Assembly (NCBI RefSeq): GCF_000473895.1
Contig: NZ_ASSJ01000070.1
Location: forward strand, 62,001-126,000
DNA from: Rubidibacter lacunae KORDI 51-2
GTDB taxonomy: Bacteria > Cyanobacteriota > Cyanobacteriia > Cyanobacteriales > Rubidibacteraceae
Reading direction: 5' to 3'
DNA: 64,000 nt
The first letter of the stretch is position 1; every line of letters starts with the position of its first letter. Below are positions 62,553-64,000 of the stretch, one piece after another. The notes below the pieces were generated by a model, which saw only the letters and a list, made by a program, of their open reading frames with translations, made no database searches and was not told the origin of the DNA. A program made the position numbers and the translations under genes.

Positions 62553-64000
62553 ATGACTTCGCAACCTTTGCATTGGTCCGCGTCGGTCCCGGCCCGCCGT
62601 TGGTTCTTGCGCAGCTTCATTTGGCTCGGCGGGGCCGGTCTCGGTCTCCTCAGCGACAGTGTCGGGATCGCTCAATCTGCTCTAGCACCAGCCTCGAGTG
62701 CAACCGAGGCGTTCCAGACTGCCGTTGTAGTTTCGACGCCAGCCCCCGAGTCATTGCTGCCCGATATCAGACCGGCGATCGCCACGGTCGGAACCTCCGC
62801 AAGCGACTTGCACGGAACGTCTGGCTGGGCGATCGCGCAGTCATTGCCCGTGACGAATAGCGACGAAGTATCGCTGCCGGACCTGCCGCCATTGGTTCCA
62901 GCTGAGCAAAAGGGCGCTGTTGCAGTCGAGCGAGATGCAACGCAGGAGGACTCGAACAGCGCGATTGCCTCGCCGCCCCTACCCGCCGACGCCCCCGAGG
63001 TGACCGCAACGGTCGAAGTAACCGTACAGATTCCCAATGCCGTCAGTTTGCCACCATTGGAGCCGATTGCACCGCCGCGCCATTCCTTACCCGCACAATA
63101 CGAAACGCTTAGGCAGCCACCCGCAACAACCGTAGCCGATGCCCCGGCTGCCGAGGACGGCAAAAACCGCCTTGTCGATCCGGTTCCCTACAGCATCGGC
63201 ACTACAACTGCCTCTGCACCGACCGTGCGCTTGCGCAATCGCACCACCGGTTGTGAAACCGTCGTCCAGGGAGAAGAGGTAACCCTCAGCTGCGACCCAA
63301 CCCGCGCGGGCGCATCGGGATTCTCCCCGGAATTGCCACCGCCCCCGGCGTTGCCATCGATCGCCGACCTCGGGCCGGCTGCATCGGGCACTGCAATTGC
63401 TAACGTACCCTTACCGGAAGCAATTGCCTTGCCGTCGGACTTGCCGCCGCCGCCCCATGTTGCTGCCGAACTCGAAGCACTGCAATTGCCCGGCAACGGG
63501 GATACGGAACTACTGTTTCCTCTGCTGACAGCGGGGTCGCTGAGCTCTAGTTATGGCTGGCGCATTCACCCGATTTTCCATGTGCGCCACTTCCATACCG
63601 GTGCGGACTTGGCTGCGCCCTTCGGTACGCCCGTGGTTGCGGCCTACTCCGGTCGCGTAGAGACAGCTGCCGTCAACTCTGGATACGGTTTGCTGGTAAC
63701 GTTGCGTCATGCCGACAATGCTCAGGAGTCGCGTTACGGGCACCTCAGCTCGGCTTACGTGCGACCAGGCGAATGGGTCGAGCAAGGGCAAGTAATCGGC
63801 CGCGTGGGCAGCTCTGGGAATTCTACCGGACCGCACCTGCATTTTGAGTGGCGCATTCGCAAAGACGGACGTTGGGTGGCGGTCGATCCGGGCGCACAGT
63901 TGCTGGCTGCCGCTCGGGGGATCTTCATCGATCCGTTGGCGCTGCCCGAGCCGCGATTGCTGGTTGCAAGCGACCTCGTGACAGGTGCTAGCCAAACCAT
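62553..64000 (+). CDS. M23 (LytM-type) peptidase with long Pro-rich linker, 5' part
   Basis: The gene continues past position 64000. From ATG 62553 (AAGG five bases upstream; ATG 62508 is in frame too) the protein starts with a signal sequence containing RRWFLRSFIWLGGAG, which could be Tat- or Sec-type. About 260 residues of Pro/Ala-rich, low-complexity linker follow, with one cysteine pair. The M23 domain then shows SSSYGWRIHP, HFHTGADLAAPFGTPV, SGYGLLVTLRH and HLHFEWR, giving the zinc ligands HxxxD and HxH. It would cut peptidoglycan peptides in the periplasm. The missing end may carry further domains. Confidence 0.9.
   Translation, partial: MTSQPLHWSASVPARRWFLRSFIWLGGAGLGLLSDSVGIAQSALAPASSATEAFQTAVVVSTPAPESLLPDIRPAIATVGTSASDLHGTSGWAIAQSLPVTNSDEVSLPDLPPLVPAEQKGAVAVERDATQEDSNSAIASPPLPADAPEVTATVEVTVQIPNAVSLPPLEPIAPPRHSLPAQYETLRQPPATTVADAPAAEDGKNRLVDPVPYSIGTTTASAPTVRLRNRTTGCETVVQGEEVTLSCDPTRAGASGFSPELPPPPALPSIADLGPAASGTAIANVPLPEAIALPSDLPPPPHVAAELEALQLPGNGDTELLFPLLTAGSLSSSYGWRIHPIFHVRHFHTGADLAAPFGTPVVAAYSGRVETAAVNSGYGLLVTLRHADNAQESRYGHLSSAYVRPGEWVEQGQVIGRVGSSGNSTGPHLHFEWRIRKDGRWVAVDPGAQLLAAARGIFIDPLALPEPRLLVASDLVTGASQT

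Overview
This is a chromosomal window from a cyanobacterium. The evidence is a magnesium chelatase H subunit (chlH), a DnaE polymerase gene that ends in the N-half of a split intein, a GluR0-type glutamate-receptor potassium channel, an NTRC-type thioredoxin reductase, a Ycf35/DUF1257 gene cluster, several cyanobacteria-typical DUF families, and very frequent HIP1 octamers (GCGATCGC). The DNA is fairly GC-rich. The genus cannot be settled from sequence reading alone. No rRNA, tRNA, CRISPR array, intact insertion sequence or prophage was seen.

Layout. 1-12.3 kb: a 5' fragment of a PstS-like phosphate-binding lipoprotein, a double-domain CobO-like adenosyltransferase, a GNAT acetyltransferase convergent with a family 2 glycosyltransferase, the compact run DUF3285-ybeY-dgkA-trpG, a Tat-exported metallo-beta-lactamase-fold protein without the usual metal motif, NTRC, a tandem pair of small thylakoid-type membrane proteins, a peptidase C15 gene broken by one TGA, and the GluR0-like channel. 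12.3-25 kb: rsmD, a J-domain/pentapeptide-repeat protein, an isochorismatase-cupin pair, dnaE-N with its intein half, a degraded gene beside a 42-bp perfect palindrome, and the type IV pilus motor genes pilB-pilT-pilC. 25-32 kb: grpE-dnaK-dnaJ, followed by a TusA-like gene, rsgA and an oligopeptide-type ABC permease.

32-44 kb: a glutaredoxin-like protein, a Ser/Thr kinase fused to a GUN4 tetrapyrrole-binding domain, a DUF4149-like membrane protein, an outer-membrane protein with two AMIN domains, chlH and a PadR regulator. GUN4 is the known activator of the chelatase whose large subunit is ChlH, so the kinase-GUN4 gene about 4.5 kb upstream of chlH is a suggestive neighbour. 44-64 kb: DUF3611, serS, pyrD, a NodB-type deacetylase fused to a CPBP-like membrane protease domain, a FurC/PerR-like regulator, a fatty acid desaturase preceded by a 12-base homopolymer, a YdcF-like protein, a GIY-YIG nuclease fused through a membrane segment to a peptidoglycan-binding domain, a Rieske oxygenase, the DUF2997-ycf35-ferredoxin run, a saccharopine dehydrogenase-like enzyme, an L,D-transpeptidase, a small secreted protein, lepB, pgeF, birA and the 5' part of an M23 endopeptidase that leaves the window.

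Most of the window is core housekeeping and photosynthesis sequence. The best candidates for undescribed biology are unusual domain fusions: GIY-YIG/TM/PG-binding, kinase/GUN4, NodB/CPBP, AMIN-AMIN/beta-barrel and J-domain/repeat/pentapeptide. The main signs of decay are the interrupted C15 peptidase and the frameshifted remnant between dnaE-N and pilC.
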